NCBI GenBank assembly: GCA_030267565.1
Contig: BRXU01000013.1
Coordinates: 908,001-972,000 of the forward strand
Length of the DNA stretch: 64,000 bases
Direction of reading: 5' to 3'
DNA from: Pleodorina starrii
Lineage: Eukaryota; Chlorophyta; Chlorophyceae; Chlamydomonadales; Volvocaceae
Shown here piece by piece: positions 41,801 through 52,959 of this stretch. Each line of letters begins with the position of its first letter. Positions within the stretch are counted from its first letter, which is position 1. Made by a program: the position numbers and the translations under genes. The notes beneath the pieces are model-generated. The model searched no databases. It had not been told where the DNA came from and saw only the letters and a list, made by a program, of their open reading frames with translations.

Positions 41801-44800
41801 ATGGGCCCAGCCTCGACCCATGGGCCCAGCCTCGACCCATGGGCCCAGCCCCGACCCATGGGCCCAGCCTCGACCCATGGGCCCAGCCTCGACCCATGGG
41901 CCCAGCCTCGGCCCATGGGCCCAGCCTCGACCCATGGGCCCAGCCTCGACCCATGGGCCCAGCCTCGACCCATGGGCCCAGCCTCGACCCATGGGCCCAG
42001 CCTCGACCCATGGGCCCAGCCTCGACCCATGGGCCCAGCCCCGGCCCATGGGCCCAGCCTCGACCCATGGGCCCAGCTTCGACCCATGGGCCCAGCCTCG
42101 ACCCATGGGCCCAGCCTCGATCCATGGGCCCAGCCTCGATCCATGGGCCCAGCCTCGATCCATGGGCCCAGCCTCGGCCCATGGGCCCAGCCCCGGCCCA
42201 TGGGCCCAGCCTCGGCCCATGGGCCCAGCCTCGACCCATGGGCCCAGTCTCGACCCATGGGCCCAGCCTCGACCCATGGGCCCAGCCTCGACCCATGGGC
42301 CCAGCCTCGACCCATGGGCCCAGCCTCGACCCATGGGCCCAGCCTCGACCCATGGGCCCAGCCTCGACCCATGGGCCCAGCCTCGACCCATGGGCCCAGC
42401 CCCGGCCCATGGGCCCAGCCTCGACCCATGGGCCCAGCCTCGACCCATGGGCCCAGCCTCGACCCATGGGCCCAGCCTCGATCCATGGGCCCAGCCTCGA
42501 TCCATGGGCCCAGCCTCGATCCATGGGCCCAGCCTCGGCCCATGGGCCCAGCCCCGGCCCATGGGCCCAGCCTCGGCCCATGGGCCCAGCCTCGACCCAT
42601 GGGCCCAGTCTCGACCCATGGGCCCAGCCTCGACCCATGGGCCCAGCCTCGACCCATGGGCCCAGCCTCGACCCATGGGCCCAGCCTCGACCCATGGGCC
42701 CAGCCTCGACCCATTGACCCAGCCTCGACCCATGGGCCCAGCCTCGAACCCATGGGCCCAGCCCCGGCCCATGGGGCATGGGCCCAGCCTCGACCCATGG
42801 GCCCAGCCTCGACCCATGGGCCCAGCCTCGACCCATGGGCCCAGCCCGGCCCATGGGCCCAGCCTCGACCCATGGGCCCAGCCCCGGCCCATGGGCCCAG
42901 CCTCGACCCATGGGCCCAGCCTCGACCCATGGGCCCAGCCTCGACCCATGGGCCCAGCCTCGATCCATGGGCCCAGCCTCGATCCATGGGCCCAGCCTCG
43001 ATCCATGGGCCCAGCCTCGGCCCATGGGCCAAGCCCCGACCCATGGGCCCAGCCTCGACCCATGGGCCCAGCCTCGACCCATGGGCCCAGCCTCGGCCCA
43101 TGGGCCCAGCCTCGACCCATGGGCCCAGCCCCGGCCCATGGGCCCAGCCTCGGCCCATGGGCCCAGCCTCGACCCATGGGCCCAGCCTCGACCCATGGGC
43201 CCAGCCTCGACCCATGGGCCCAGCCTCGACCCATGGGCCCAGCCCCGGCCCATGGGGCATGGGCCCAGCCTCGACCCATGGGCCCAGCCTCGACCCATGG
43301 GCCCAGCCTCGACCCATGGGCCCAGTCTCGACCCATGGGCCCAGCCTCGACCCATGGGCCCAGCCTCGACCCATGGGCCCAGCCTCGACCCATGGGCCCA
43401 GCCCGGCCCATGGGCCCAGCCCCGGCCCGTGGGCCCAGCCTCGACCCATGGGCCCAGCCTCGACCCATGGGCCCAGCCCCCACCCATGGGCCCAGCCTCG
43501 ACCCATGGGCCCAGCCTCGACCCATGGGCCCAGCCTCGACCCATGGGCCCAGCCTCGACCCATGGGCCCAGCCTCGACCCATGGGCCCAGCCCCGACCCA
43601 TGGGCCCAGCCCCGGCCCATGGGCCCAGCCTCGACCCATGGGCCCAGCCTCGACCCATGGGCCCAGCCTCGACCCATGGGCCCAGCCCCGGCCCATGGGC
43701 CCAGCCTCGACCCATGGGCCCAGCCTCGACCCATGGGCCCAGCCTCGACCCATGGGCCCAGCCTCGATCCATGGGCCCAGCCTCGATCCATGGGCCCAGC
43801 CTCGATCCATGGGCCCAGCCTCGGCCCATGGGCCCAGCCCCGGCCCATGGGCCCAGCCTCGGCCCATGGGCCCAGCCTCGACCCATGGGCCCAGTCTCGA
43901 TCCATGGGCCCAGCCTCGACCCATGGGCCCAGCCTCGACCCATGGGCCCAGCCTCGACCCATGGGCCCAGCCCCGACCCATGGGCCCAGCCTCGACCCAT
44001 GGGCCCAGCCTCGACCCATGGGCCCAGCCTCGGCCCATGGGCCCAGCCTCGACCCATGGGCCCAGCCTCGACCCATGGGCCCAGCCTCGACCCATGGGCC
44101 CAGCCTCGACCCATGGGCCCAGCCTCGACCCATGGGCCCAGCCCGGCCCATGGGCCCAGCCCCGGCCCGTGGGCCCAGCCTCGACCCATGGGCCCAGCCT
44201 CGACCCATGGGCCCAGCCCCCACCCATGGGCCCAGCCTCGACCCATGGGCCCAGCCTCGACCCATGGGCCCAGCCTCGACCCATGGGCCCAGCCTCGACC
44301 CATGGGCCCAGCCTCGACCCATGGGCCCAGCCTCGACCCATGGGCCCAGCCTCGACCCATGGGCCCAGCCTCGACCCATGGACCCAGCCTCGACCCATGG
44401 GCCCAGCCTCGAACCCATGGGCCCAGCCCCGGCCCATGGGGCATGGGCCCAGCCTCGACCCATGGGCCCAGCCTCGACCCATGGGCCCAGCCTCGACCCA
44501 TGGGCCCAGCCCGGCCCATGGGCCCAGCCCCGGCCCGTGGGCCCAGCCTCAACCCATGGGCCCAGCCTCGACCCATGGGCCCAGCCCCGACCCATGGGCC
44601 CAGCCTCGACCCATGGGCCCAGCCTCGACCCATGGGCCCAGCCTCGGCCCATGGGCCCAGCCTCGACCCATGGGCCCAGCCCCGGCCCATGGGCCCAGCC
44701 TCGGCCCATGGGCCCAGCCACGCCCCATGGGCCCAGCCTCGACCCATGGGCCCAGCCTCGACCCATGGGCCCAGCCTCGACCCATGGGCCCAGCCCCGGC

Positions 44801-47800
44801 CCATGGGGCATGGGCCCAGCCTCGACCCATGGGCCCAGCCTCGACCCATGGGCCCAGCCTCGACCCATGGGCCCAGTCTCGACCCATGGGCCCAGCCTCG
44901 ACCCATGGGCCCAGCCTCGACCCATGGGCCCAGCCTCGACCCATGGGCCCAGCCCGGCCCATGGGCCCAGCCCCGGCCCGTGGGCCCAGCCTCGACCCAT
45001 GGGCCCAGCCTCGACCCATGGGCCCAGCCCCCACCCATGGGCCCAGCCTCGACCCATGGGCCCAGCCTCGACCCATGGGCCCAGCCTCGACCCATGGGCC
45101 CAGCCTCGACCCATGGGCCCAGCCTCGACCCATGGGCCCAGCCCCGGCCCATGGGCCCAGCCTCGACCCATGGGCCCAGCCTCGACCCATGGGCCCAGCC
45201 TCGACCCATGGGCCCAGCCTCGATCCATGGGCCCAGCCTCGATCCATGGGCCCAGCCTCGATCCATGGGCCCAGCCTCGGCCCATGGGCCCAGCCCCGGC
45301 CCATGGGCCCAGCCTCGGCCCATGGGCCCAGCCTCGACCCATGGGCCCAGCCTCGACCCATGGGCCCAGCCCGGCCCATGGGCCCAGCCCCGGCCCGTGG
45401 GCCCAGCCTCGACCCATGGGCCCAGCCTCGACCCATGGGCCCAGCCCCCACCCATGGGCCCAGCCTCGACCCATGGGCCCAGCCTCGACCCATGGGCCCA
45501 GCCTCGACCCATGGGCCCAGCCGCACACACACAGTGGCGGCGCGGTCTTGAGATGGCTGGATACGGCAGCCTAAGGACCCCTCGGCGTTGAAGCGTGGGG
45601 CTCACACCACCTGCGTGCACCTCACTGCCCTACCTCGCCGCCCCGTGGCCCCCTTATCTCCCGGGATGCTCTTATCCGGGCCTGCGATTGCCTGCATCGC
45701 CTCTGTCCCGCTTGAACCCCTATTTACCGCTTTTTTACGGTACCTCTCGCTGCCCCGCTGGTCCCCCTTCCTCCCTTCCCCTTTCCCTCCGCCCCACAGA
45801 TCCTCCCGGACGCCTCCGGCGCCGGTCTGGCCGCCAGCTTCGTCGCGTTGGAGCCACTGACCGCCGGTCAGCCGCTGCTGTTTGATTACGTGGCGGAGGC
45901 TGAGGCGGACCAGGGGCCGGCATGCGTCGACAGGTGGGGGACAAGGGGTTGGTGTCGGCTTCCTTGAAGCCGGAAAAAGGGCGGGGCCCCACTAAATCCG
46001 TACGGGTTAAGTTGAGTGCTAGGGCGGCGAGGGCGTGAAATGTGAGAGTGTCGACATTCCTGCTGATAGACAGCCAGAGGTTTTTCCCGAAATGCCTGCT
46101 AGCCGAGTCGTTATCAAGGCACTGTGCAACTCTTCCGGCCAGCGCATTGGCTGAAGTTACTTGACAGTAGACATGGAGTGTATCATTTACACATCACGCA
46201 GGCTGACTTGCCAATAGAAGGACAGCGGAACTGTTTGCGAGGGTAGCGACGACGTGCAGTTGCCGACGAGAGTGCACAGGCTTCGCTACTGAGGTATTCG
46301 CCGTAGAGGAGGCTTGACTGCTATAACATTAGGACAGGGAATGTAGAAGTCCATCCCCTAGGTTGCCGACTGGACTTGTTGGGCGGCCCGCAGAAGACCG
46401 CTGCATAGGGCTGCATCGTGCGTGCAATTTGCGGCTTGGCGTCCAACAACCAGCAGTTTGCCCCTCATGGTTTGCTCCTTGCAACCTTTGTAATAGTAAT
46501 ATGCGTCAAGACGATCGGACCGGCTAGCAGAGCTGCTGTGGTGTGGTCGCGGGAAGAATGTTTGCAATGCAAACATAGTTTGTTTCCGAAACGAAGATTC
46601 ATTTCACGCCGTCATGTCAGAATTCCACTTTAAGGAACGATGAATCTTCTGGAATTAATTATAGGCCGAGAGGTGTTGGTTTGACCTCGGCCGGTCCATG
46701 GAGACTGCCAAACCGGTTTTTACTCATGCGATGTTGGGTTCCTATAATAAATTTACCGTGCAATAAAGAATGTAATCGTTTACTTATGCAGCCTTTCCGT
46801 TGGCCGAAAGTCTACACTTGTCCAATTACTTCCCACGTCCCACGTCCCACGTCCCACGCACGGACATGGGCAATCCTACAGGGCGGGGCCCCCCTGGGCG
46901 CTTCGCGCTGGGGCCCCGCCCAAAAAGCCAATTTGCGCGGGATAGTAGCGAGTGGTGGGGATGGTGGTGGTGGTGGGATGTGGGGTTGGAGGTAGTGAGT
47001 CGCAATAGTAGTCCATTTTGTGTCTTCACTGCAACGCGGTAAGGGCCTTAACCCTACAGCCCTACCGTGCTTCGAATCTGTCCTTTGTTTGTTTTCCGTT
47101 TCTATGCGTTTTGTCGGTCGGCTCTGGTGTGTGGTACGGCACGGTGTCTTTCTGCACCCGGAAAGGCCACGCCCGCCCCCCAGCCCGACCTACCCCGGAG
47201 CCCGGACCCGGGCGGCGGCCTGTCTTCCGTCTCCACAGGTGGCTACTGGAGTACGGATTCGTACCCGATACGACATCCGACCCCGCACGCGAATGCGACA
47301 CCTTCGACATCACGGCGGCCGACGTGGCACGGGCGGTCCTGCGTGGCGTGGCAATGACGACGACGTCGGCGCCTTCGACGGACGACGGACCCATGGGTCT
47401 CTCCGACGACTCGCAGCAGCCCGCCGCCGTCGACACGGACCGTACGACCGTACAACCGTACGACACTGCAGTCCCGGCTGATCAGCTAGCCTCCCTGGAG
47501 ACCGAGATCCGGGAACGGCTGTCCCGCCGGGAAAAAGACGGGCTGCCGAATCGGCTGGAGGTCCATGTACGGCAGCCGTACGACGGCAGTACAGAGGGGC
47601 CGCAAGGCGACCACGTTGCGCAGCGCTGGGCGGTGCTGCAGTGGCTGAAAGCGGCGTTGAAGGACCAGGGCCAGCACAGCCGTCATCAGCAGGGGGCATT
47701 GGGGCAGGGCGGCGGCGGCAGTGGTGGCGGTGGGGATCCGGCCGGAGCCGTGGTTTCGGAGCTGCAGCCGGTAGCTCCCCGTGCCCGGGACGTGCTGCTT

Positions 47801-47989
47801 GCGATCTTGCAGGAGCGGTGGGAGCAGCTTGGCGAGCTGGAGCGGCGGGCGCGTGAGGGTGGCGGGGGTGATGAGGGGCGTGGCGGGGCTGGGCGCGACG
47901 CGGAGGCGCGGCTGGGGCTGGCGGCAGTGGCGGCGGCAGGCCGGCGGGCGGTGCGGCGCGCCTGGGATCAGGAGCTTGCGCGCAAATAA
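35809..47989 (+). CDS. SET-domain protein lysine methyltransferase (Rubisco-LSMT / SETD3-6 type)
   Basis: Eight exons with consistent phases: 35809-35901, 36525-37031, 37237-37318, 37786-37957, 38220-38598, 39055-39132, 45800-45933, 47239-47989; 731 residues. Exon 1 is one hydrophobic segment (LLAFSAGVAALVVALVL), a signal anchor or targeting sequence. SET signatures: GLHAARDIAAGEVALSVPL, WADYLCLLP, LPVLDLANH (N424, H425), then LTAGQPLLFDYV (Tyr467) and WLLEYGFV. The NH and FDY motifs bind S-adenosylmethionine and lysine in this family. The order with a long insertion between SET-N and SET-C is that of the plant LSMT class. Exon 8 continues into a long, Gly-interrupted helical C-terminus resembling the substrate-binding domain. 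Substrate unknown. Exons 6 and 7 are separated by a 6,667-base intron made of minisatellite. Exon 1-2 linkage is the least certain junction. Confidence 0.85.
39150..45521. repeat. Giant 19-bp minisatellite inside a SET-gene intron
   Basis: About 335 tandem units of CCTCGACCCATGGGCCCAG fill 39,150-45,521. Main variants replace GACCC by GGCCC or GATCC, or CCT by CCC or TCT; rarer ones insert GGGGCATG, drop bases, or read CCGTGGG. Each unit contains two palindromes, CCCATGGG and GGGCCC. The unit length is not a multiple of three and contains no stop codon in any frame, so all six frames stay open for thousands of bases. The array lies between a good donor (CGG|GTGAGA at 39,133) and a good acceptor (CCCCACAG at 45,792-45,799). 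Confidence 0.98.
46881..46921. repeat. GC-rich hairpin in SET-gene intron 7
   Basis: Arms GGGCGGGGCCCC and its complement, 12 bp each, enclose a loop that itself contains GCGC-TTC-GCGC. A run of five A follows. Confidence 0.7.
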
Positions 47990-48096
47990 ATAGGCCGCCG
48001 CAGTGATGGCAGCTGGACTTCCAAGATGTGTGCTGTGTATGCCCCCCTCAACTCTTTCGGATGCTTCCGCTGGCTGTAGTCAAGTAAGCGCAATAA

Positions 48097-48101
48097 TTAC
48101 A
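48097..48101 (-). terminator. TGTAA poly(A) signal of the serine protease gene
   Basis: TTACA on the plus strand, 534 bases past the protease stop at 48,637-48,635. Confidence 0.45.
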
Positions 48102-48126
48102 ATACTGCGGTACCGGTACATACAGC

Positions 48127-48131
48127 TGTAA
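48127..48131 (+). terminator. TGTAA poly(A) signal of the SET-domain gene
   Basis: TGTAA 138 bases past the SET stop codon, a typical distance. Confidence 0.55.
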
Positions 48132-48634
48132 TGTTATTGTCTCCGTACGTCCATCGCCACTATTTCATCCACCCACGTCAGCTGATAGATTCTGATCTAC
48201 ATCCCTAATCACCCCCTCACGCCAAAACTTCGTTCGTTCTGGAGGCGACGGCGACCCTGCTGATGCTCGATAAGGGCTACGCAGCGATCGGCACAGCAGC
48301 ACCGGGACCACACAGACACACAAATGGGTGTCGTCATTCAGTCTTAATAATAACCCACCCAGCCAGCCAGGACACTGCAGCAGAATCAATCCAAAATCTA
48401 TCGTCATGCATCCTATCTACCACGCCTACCACCCAACATCCCACCAAGCTACGATCGAGCCATCCGGTACGCGGCTTACCAAACTGTCCGCTGAAGCGCC
48501 GGCTCACAGGCGTTGGAATGAAGGCAACGTACAGAACCTCAATTAATCAAATCTGCGGAAATAAAGAACCTGCTGGGGGCGCCGATATCACCGCGCTATT
48601 CACCACGTTATTCACTACCATACGCGCTAATCAT

Positions 48635-51600
48635 CTATATATCTGCATACTCAAGCTGCCAATTGCACTGCCAGGATCCCGATTCGCAGTTTCGTGTGGC
48701 CAGCAGCTGCCGAGTGCCATTCCACTGAAGATAACCGCCGCTGTCGGAGCGAAGTACAGGTGTGTAGGTGCCCCCCGCGCCGTCATCAGAGTAGATGCTT
48801 TTCCAGAGCGCGTTGGGTCCGAAGGTGAAGCTGCGCGCCTCGCAATATTCCCTGAGAACGTGCGCGCGCGATAGATGACGAGCAGAGGCGGCCAGCAGAT
48901 GGATGGACACATTCGATCGGTTAATAACTAGCAGATAGGTCGCAGCAGGGCAACCTAAAATATAGCGAGCGCACGGCGATCGATCGATCGATCGAACGAA
49001 CAAACGAACGAGCGGGCCAGCGAGCGAACGACCAAACGAGCGAGCGAGTGAGCGAACGAACGAACGAACAAACGATGAACGAGCGAGCAACGAACGAATG
49101 ATAGGTGCACTCACAGATCAACGCGGCTGACGCCGCCGGCTGCTGCCCTCTGCGTGAGGCAGAGGTTCATGCCGGGGACGGCTACCGCCAGAGCATATTT
49201 GTTATTCTCGGCGAAGGGGAAGGCGTAGAAGCGGGTGGCAGCGCTGCGCGATTTGGAGCCGGCGCAGCGCCAGGTGGCGGTGTCGCAGCGCACAAAGAGG
49301 TTCTCCTTGGCGCCGCCGACCAGGATGACCGGGCGCGTTACCCTGCAAACGTCGGTGCGTATATACATAGCGTCACATGGGTTAGAGATAGATGAGGCTT
49401 ACTTGCAATATGTATGGATTAGTGAGAGATAGTGTCACACATTTGGCAAGAGGCCGTGCGTGCATCACACCCGCCCGCCCTTAAACGTGCGCACGTGCTA
49501 GCTATCGATGCGAGCGAGCGAGCCTTGCACGTACGTACATGATATTTTTCAAAGTAAAATCTGAGATCCAGGAGTAGTAGTACGACGTGATGGCCACGGC
49601 TCCGTTTCCTCGTGGGTCGCCGCCGTTGGACAGTACGAAGCGGGCAGAGTAGTCTTCGCTCGTCCAAAAGGATGAACCGCTCTGCCCGGCGGCAGCATCG
49701 AAGTTGAAGTACTTGTCCGCGGTTCCGGAGCATACATCGACGGTTACGTTTTTAATCACTTGGGTCCAGAGAGTGCCGTGGGCCTTATCAACTGAGGGCA
49801 GGTAAGTATGGATGGGCGGGGGAGGGCCCGCCGCCGGCGGCATACGTCGATAGGTAGGGGCGATATACTGGGGCGGATATAGCTTGACCAGACAGCAATT
49901 TAATACGCATATATACGTATATAAATATGTATGTATATATGTATGCATGCATATGTACCACATATATGTACGGGAGCACGTTCACCGACGTCACGGGAAT
50001 GAACACCTGTTCGTTCCCAAACGTAACGAACTTACGGTACTACTCACAGGGGTATCCTGCCGTGGTGAGAGTGTAGTTGGGTGTTGCGTTCTCGTCGTTG
50101 TAGTAGTCGTAATACTCAGAATACGAATTGTCCCCGCCGTAGTAGCAGTCGGACGCGTATCCCAGTGCGCCCGGGTAGGGGTAGTGATAACCCAGCTGCA
50201 GCAAGCCGATGTCCGCGGCCCAAGAACCCTGCATACATACATCGCGATGAGGATACGGGCGGCGGCGTGGGTTATGGAAGCAGAGGATTTGTCTACAGGA
50301 CCAAACGGCGGTAACGCATAGTAGCAAGTAAGGTGCATCGATAGTAAGCGATACACGGCGATCGAGTGTATAAATGTGCACCGCCCGACGTTCGCACATA
50401 TATGCCTGCTGTTGCCGTGCATGGCAGGGCTAGCTGGGAAGCTGACGTTCGTACCGTCTCTCTCCAGGACGCCTGCACCTCAGCAACCTCGCCGCCCAGA
50501 ATCCAGCCGTACGGCGCAATGGCCCCACGATGGAATCCGGGAGCTACTTCGACGATCGCAGCCCAGCCGAGGGATTGTCCCGTGATGGGGTCGAAGTCAT
50601 AGAGGCAGTGCCCCGCCGTGAGGAGAAGTCTGCCGGTCCCGCCGATCAGAGTGCCAGTGCAGACCCCGAGGTTCGAAACCATCAGCGCGACAGCCGAATA
50701 TGGGTACACTGGCCGGCGGGTGATCTCCTTTCGGTTGTCCTTGCCGATAATCACATGGTACGCGTCCTTGAGCAGGCGGCGCGTCCCCGTCGGGCGACTG
50801 TCATTGCTTGGAGATGGTGGGGTGCTGCTGCTGCTGTCGCTGCTGTTCGGGCCGTTTGCTGGCTCACTGTTGCTGCTGGCAGCAGCGCTTGTGGCGGCGG
50901 CCGCAGCTGCTGCTGGTGTTGCAGTTGCAGATGGCGGAGGATTCGCGGCGGCGCGGGAGCGTGATGCAGCGGCGGCGGGTGATGAGATGGGGTTGGAGTA
51001 CTTGGCAACAAGCTTCTTTTTGTCCTGGGCGCTCCAGATCTTCATGTACATGTCACCATCAGGGTAGGTCATGCGGAGCGACACGGTGGGGCGGTCGGCC
51101 GCGCCCGCTGGTGAGCTCTTGATGCCCTTGTCGTCTTCGCTGGTGGCGGAGGATTGCGGGGAAGTTGGTTTCGGAGACGGCGACGACAAAGGCGCGCCCC
51201 GCCTGGAAGCCGACGATGCGCCGCCGGGAGAGGATGCCGCCGCCGGCATCCCGCTGCGGACCGGATGGGAGTGCCAACGAAAGCGAGCGGCAACTGTGAA
51301 AGATGTATGGGGATGTTATAACAATAATAATAACAATCCATAAAAACATCACGTAGGACTAATAATAACTAACGGCGTCACATACGTTCACTGGAATGAA
51401 AGTGTGGATGAGCCCGCGACGCGCCGACGCCCCACGCAAGTAAGCAAGTACCATCTTCATTCCCAAATTCCAACTTCAGTTAACTATCTGTAATTTTTTA
51501 AGTTTAATTCTTATGGGACTCACGCAGCCAGTAGGTCTGGTCGAAGCTTGCCATCGCCGGTGAAAAGGCCACCAGCAGACACCGCTCCCGAGGCCCTGTT

Positions 51601-52959
51601 GGAACGGGGGCCGCCGCGAGTATCCAAGACCGGGCGGCCGATGTAGTAGAAGCCCTCGGCGGCGAAACGTGACATGATCTTGGGAGTAACAACTACCGGC
51701 GGGCGAGCGGCAGCCGCTGCGTTGCAGACAATTGGGGTAGGGCAGGCGAAGTTCAACAGATACCGCGGACAAAGATGAAGGAGGGTGTCTGCCGATAAGA
51801 AAACGCTGTACATAGATCCAAAACTATATATGATGTATTTTACATGTAATGCCGGCATCGATCGGAAGCGATACATGCATGCTGTGTCATGAGCGAGCGA
51901 GGTTGCGCGCCCGCTCGCCCAGCCCCACTGAGCCCCAACGACGCGACCTTGCTGCTGCCTTTACATTGTAACTCAGTTTCGAGCATAATTGACCATCGCA
52001 CCGCTGCTTACCATCTGCATCGCTTGCGGCAGCAGCAGGCCGGGGCACGAGCTTGAAATAGTCGGGGGGGTTCACAACGGTGCCGCCGAGAGCAACAGCA
52101 GCAGGGGAGGCCGCAGAGGCTTGCTTGGCACTTGCAGCAGCCGTACCGCCACTGTTCGCAGCAGCTGCTCGCTGGCCCGCCGCAATACTACTGGAGCCGC
52201 CGCCGCCGCCGTCACGGACGGCGATGAGTTTGGCGCCCTTGCCCAGCTGGCAGCGGCCCAGGCATTCGTTGTAGAACGGTAGCCCCGTGGCCGCATCCAC
52301 CACGGGCTCATAGCTCACGGTGCAGCCGGAACAGCCGCTGGCATCTGCGTAGTTAGCGTAGAGGTCATTATTAGCAGCACGCAGGGCAGAAGGACGGGCA
52401 TGGAGGGAGGAAGAAGAAATGGACCGAAATCGAGCAAGGCAGACGTGCGTGCGTCCAAAGGTGGGATAAAAATATGCGGGTAGACATGCGGGTGTGTGCA
52501 GATTATTAGTGTAAGATAGTCAGGGCTGAGAACACGAGGTCGTGTCCAGTCGTGTCTGGTCGTGTCCTTGCATGAATAAGGGTCCTGCCTCGAACGCTTG
52601 AATCGTTGAATGAGTGTCCATAGAGCATAAAACTATATGTATAATATAATATTATACTATTCTAATTGTTAGTGGCCTGTCCTAGATGTTTTATTTAACA
52701 TCAGACCCACACAGTCGTGCGATCGCACCATGTAGCTCTTATCCAGCTCCTCTGTAATTAATTATAAATAATATAATGTACATACTAGTATATATTCGTT
52801 CCCCAATTCAGGAATATAAATGAAAACCGCTCGATCGATGCAATCAACCGCCGCTACAACCGACCTACCTGCCGCAGCTGTCATCGAGGCGGCGAGCAGC
52901 AGGGATAGGCCACCGACGACGAACATCGCGAGGGCCTTCTTGGATTGTGTGTGCGCCAT
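48635..52959 (-). CDS. Secreted trypsin-fold (S1/V8-like) serine protease
   Basis: Eight exons with consistent phases: 52959-52869, 52344-52012, 51716-51524, 51253-50455, 50228-50048, 49791-49539, 49342-49115, 48851-48635; 764 residues. Exon 1 is a clear signal peptide (MFVVGGLSLLLAASMTAAAG). A Ser/Ala/Pro-rich prodomain of about 370 residues precedes the catalytic domain: His421 in LLLTAGHCLYD, Asp478 in AADIGLLQL, Ser570 in GQSGSSFW, the order and contexts of chymotrypsin-fold enzymes, closest in style to glutamyl-endopeptidase-like members. Two exons after the serine encode about 150 residues with Cys pairs (CDTATWRCAGSKS; NALWKSIYSDD; CESGSWQCNWQLEY), not recognised but possibly a small lectin-like module. 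Likely acts outside the cell on matrix or wall proteins; substrate unknown. The 5' end of exon 4 is the weakest junction: a better-looking acceptor at 51,293 would break the frame. Confidence 0.85.

Larger units (their letters stand above)
47990..48634. other. Convergent 3' region between the SET gene and the protease gene
   Basis: 645 bases between two facing stop codons. It holds one TGTAA per strand, crossing each other by about 30 bases, so the two transcripts should overlap at their ends. No other gene seen. Confidence 0.6.

Noticed and set aside
39150..45521. CRISPR array
   Set aside because: Units are contiguous without unique spacers, in a eukaryotic intron.
38889..45620. Reading frames of up to 2,220 codons on both strands over the minisatellite
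   Set aside because: They follow from a stop-free 19-bp unit; all six frames are open, none has an independent start context or domain, and the SET exons splice across.
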